This document shows, one piece after another, positions 61,514 to 64,000 of a stretch of DNA of 64,000 nt; position 1 is the first letter of the stretch; every line of letters begins with the position of its first letter. The notes beneath the pieces are model-generated. The model saw nothing but the letters and a program-made list of their open reading frames with translations. It was not told the DNA's origin and ran no database searches. The position numbers and the translations under genes were made by a program. Source of the stretch: Trichosphaerium sp. ATCC 40318 (Eukaryota > Discosea > Flabellinia > Trichosidae); NCBI GenBank assembly GCA_038496445.1, contig JALMLS010000612.1:558001-622000 (forward strand), given 5' to 3'.

Positions 61514-61970
61514 AAATACCACAAAGGGAAAATATCATTACAAATTTACGGCTATGCTTGAATTTTTTTAAAAAAGCAATAATCGTCTCGCTGTACAAAT
61601 AAGACTCAAAATAAACAAACCGTTACTTTTACAAAACAAATCAGAAAAGTTAGAAAACGTTGTTCTTCTCCCCTCTCCAAGTCACGCTTTGGAAAACTAG
61701 TCAGTATCAAGGCGTACTAAATCATCCGATACAAGCTTGCTAGTAAAAAACCCACAATTAACTTTGTGGTTGGAACTGACACTTTTAAAAGGGCAAAAAA
61801 AAACAGGGGTACACGGAAATCAGGGTTAGCTTGTAGCTAGGCCATGTTTACAAGTATAGGTCAGACACGTGCCATCCTACTTTAAGTCAGTTAACGAAAA
61901 AAGGTACAGGAACTCGAACAGGAACCCATACAGGAACTCGAACAAGAATAAAACATAAACATAAACGCAC
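61514..61970. other. Spacer including 5' leader of BTB gene
   Basis: About 450 bases without a gene. Its last 65 bases carry the 12-base tandem repeat listed separately. One CACGTG palindrome near 61867. Confidence 0.45.
61906..61953 (+). repeat. 12-base tandem repeat, four copies
   Basis: Units at 61906-61917, 61918-61929, 61930-61941 and 61942-61953, consensus ACAGGAACTCGA; units 1 and 3 are identical, unit 2 ends CCCAT, unit 4 is degenerate. It lies just upstream of the BTB gene's ATG (61971) and is not in frame with it. Followed by a short ACATAA-type run. Confidence 0.85.
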
Positions 61971-63224
61971 ATGGATCAACTGCAGGGAATACTACAAAAA
62001 CTAACGAAAGAGGTATGCACACATCCACAAAATTGTTGGAGATTTTAACAAAAGGAAGGTAACTGACCTTGAGGCCAAAAAAACAGGTTTGCAGAGCGAG
62101 ATTGAACAAACCAAAATAGCAGCTCAAAAGGTATGGGGTAGCTACATACAGAGTTTTTTTGTACATGACATTCGGTAGGAAATTGATGTGGAGAAAACTA
62201 AGCTCGCTCTAGAACAAAGTAAACTTGACAAGGCCAAAGCACAATTCAATGAGCTCTCAAAGACTCAATGTGCCACTATAAAGGTGCAAGTTGGCGATAT
62301 AGTTTTCACGACTACCCCAAAGACCCTCAAACGCGAACCAGAGTCATTAATCGCCACAGCTGTACCTGTAAACAAATCTTCGTCGACGTCTGTTTTCTTT
62401 GATCGGTACGCATAGTCCCAACGAAGTTCACGTGGCCATTTCTTCTTTTGTGTCAACTTTTTTAATGTGATTGTAGTGACCCTAAGATGTTTGAACCTGT
62501 ATTGGTATACTTGAGGGACGGTGTTGTTGAGAAACCGACCAAAGTTTCAACTAAGGCACTTGAACGTGAGTTTAAGTTCTATGGTCTTGAAAAAGCTATC
62601 ACTTTGCTGAAGGCACTACCAAAGGAGCCATTTGAGAAGCCAAACGATGGTGTGGCTTCTGCGTTAGCTTCATTAAGTGACCTTGTGAAAGCTCAAGCTC
62701 TACCGACAAGGAACTATAGTAAGTTCATCAGTAGCTGATCTTGTTAACATCATGTTGGCTTTGGTTTCTGTTGCTTCAGTTGCAATACCAAACGGATACT
62801 ATAACACCAGCCATAACTATACTAATGCAATCAATGGTAACACTGTGGGATTTGGGACTAAGAGTGGCCCTTCAACTGTTACATTTACATTGTCAAAGGA
62901 GTGTATTCTTGCTCATGTAGTCGTTGGGGTATGCTATTTTCTTTTGTTTGTCTAATTTCGTTTACAAGGTTTCAATAAAGTGCAAGGTGGTTGGGGTTCT
63001 TCTTATCTAAACGGAGCAAGTTGGACTTTTAAGGGTGCAAATGGTACCGTAACGAGAAATATTCCAAACCAGGTACGAAGTCCTACGATTTTTTATGTAA
63101 AATGACATTTATTCAGCAAATTATGCCAATATCAAATGTATTCTCTGTTGCTTGTAAAACAAAAAGTATAACCGTAAGCAAACAATCATACTTTGCTTTT
63201 GGCTACATACTCTTCTTTGAGTGA
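61971..63224 (+). CDS. BTB/T1 (KCTD-like) protein with coiled coil and C-terminal beta domain
   Basis: Probable multimeric adaptor, for example for cullin-3 ligases. ATG 61971 (MDQLQGILQKLTKE). Two exons of coiled coil follow (LTDLEAKKTGLQSEIEQTKI, then KTKLALEQSKLDKAKAQFNE). The T1-type BTB domain reads VQVGDIVFTTTPKTLKREPE, SSTSVFFDR spliced to DPKMFEPVLVYLRDGVVEKP and LEREFKFYGLEKAI, matching the VGGxxFxTT...FIDRDPxxFxxILxYLR pattern. The C-terminal part (VGFGTKSGPSTVTFTLSKEC, WGSSYLNGASWTFKGANGTV, SYFAFGYILFFE) is beta-rich, perhaps a galactose-binding-like fold. TGA 63222-63224. About seven exons. Confidence 0.78.
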
Positions 63225-63779
63225 GTAAAAGGGCATGACAGTAAAAGAAGAGTGGAACAATCACAACTTAGTGCTTTATGTAAATAAAGTTTATTTTTGA
63301 AACTAGTGTAATGAGTTAAAAGAGTTTTTATTCAAAGCGTGACCAGCTTGAAGCTTCTAAGATCACTTCAACTTTAACCCAAAAAAACAGCCAGTGTTAA
63401 TGAACGCACAAAGTATAGGCGTAGAGTGTCATGGCGAAGTGTACCAAAAAAACAAAACATATTTTCAAATGTATTGGTTTAAAAAAAACAAACTGCAAAT
63501 GTTGTTCCTTACACAACGACTGGTGCATCCTTGAGGAAAATAGACATTGCTGTAATACGTATCCTTCGTATAAACGAGATCGGGAATAAAGGGAGGTAGT
63601 TTTATGGCGCCTACGTGTTAATAATAAAATGAGAATAGAAGTTTTTGGTTTTTTTTGGATAAATTTTTTACTTTTTTCGTATTGTTAAACAGGTACAAGG
63701 TGTTCTTCTTCTTATTCGAGGGGCAAACATATCAGCCAAGGATAGTAAATACATTTGTCTTTGAGATATCTATTATTAT
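63225..63779. other. Spacer between convergent genes
   Basis: 3' ends of the BTB gene and of the partial gene at the window edge. T-rich runs; no supported frame. Confidence 0.45.
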
Positions 63780-64000
63780 TTATCCTGGTCTACTCAATCT
63801 TGCACGTAACTCATCCATAGGATTAGTAGGCCTTGCTGGAGGACGGGATGCGCCTATTACAAAATAGTTTAAAAAAAAGCAGGAATACGAATTTCATCGC
63901 GTTTAAAAGATGACTTGAAAACCAATAAGTATTTGCGTACCACCTGGCCTTCCGCCACCGCCGCTTCCGCCACTTACACCCTGACCTGGCGTGACTTTCT
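63780..64000 (-). CDS. C-terminal end of a Gly/Pro-rich protein (5' part outside window)
   Basis: On the minus strand the last exons of a gene read KVTPGQGVSGGSGGGGRPG, then after an intron beginning GTGGTA, GASRPPARPTNPMDELRARL and SRPG, with stop TAA at 63780-63782. A Gly-rich/Pro-rich segment followed by MDELRARL-like helix recalls the ends of actin-regulating proteins such as WASP/WIP or VASP relatives, but this is only a suggestion. Most of the protein lies beyond 64000. Confidence 0.5.

Overview
This is a piece of nuclear DNA from a compact eukaryotic genome, AT-rich, with about 35 genes in 64 kb on both strands. Conserved genes are split by many tiny introns, mostly 40 to 70 bases, and neighbouring genes are often only 75 to 250 bases apart. 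The gene set includes a STAT transcription factor, a LisH-type RasGEF, a CACUL1-like cullin-domain protein, a SPRING1-like protein, a KCTD/T1-type BTB protein and F-box/LRR proteins. That mix points to a unicellular member of Amorphea, perhaps an amoebozoan or a unicellular relative of animals. This placement is inference; no rRNA gene is present to test it.

1-12 kb: inorganic pyrophosphatase (cut by the window edge), a BAG-domain co-chaperone with an Hsp20-like tail, a small secreted Cys protein, and a full ABCC-type ABC transporter, all on the minus strand. 12-21 kb: a decayed F-box/LRR gene, a RanBP2-type zinc-finger gene, a Gfo/Idh/MocA oxidoreductase head to head with a COMM-domain gene, then two intronless coiled-coil genes with basic N-termini. 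21-32 kb: SPRING1-like membrane protein, a PH-IQ-DH-PH RhoGEF, a SET plus twin Tudor-like chromatin protein, an F-box-like/MORN-like protein, and an E2 ubiquitin-conjugating domain fused to an F-box-like region. 33-44 kb: ricin-type lectin, a divergent Arf-like GTPase, CACUL1-like protein, a peroxisomal enoyl-CoA hydratase ending in SKL, a PPR-like (probably mitochondrial) protein, and a LisH-RasGEF. 44-64 kb: several unrecognised proteins, an intact F-box/LRR gene, a SPRY protein, SUMF2-like ER protein, GST, membrin (GOSR2-like) SNARE divergent from STAT, a secreted DOMON protein, a repeat protein ending in a PD-(D/E)XK-like domain, TMEM256/DUF423, an SDR enzyme, RRS1, a BTB-T1 protein and the end of a Gly/Pro-rich protein.

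The genes do not form a pathway or operon. Themes recur: ubiquitin/cullin/F-box control (E2-F-box, CACUL1, COMMD, several F-box proteins, BTB), small-GTPase signalling (RhoGEF, RasGEF, Arl) and secretory/ER functions (SUMF2, membrin, SPRING1, DOMON). The least explained parts are the PD-(D/E)XK repeat protein, the paired intronless coiled-coil genes, the LRR family with one dead copy and one stray fragment, and a strong excess of the palindrome CACGTG in introns and spacers. Gene ends given here come from reading exons by eye and joining them at GT...AG sites; start and stop codons were checked on the sequence, but some internal splice sites are uncertain.
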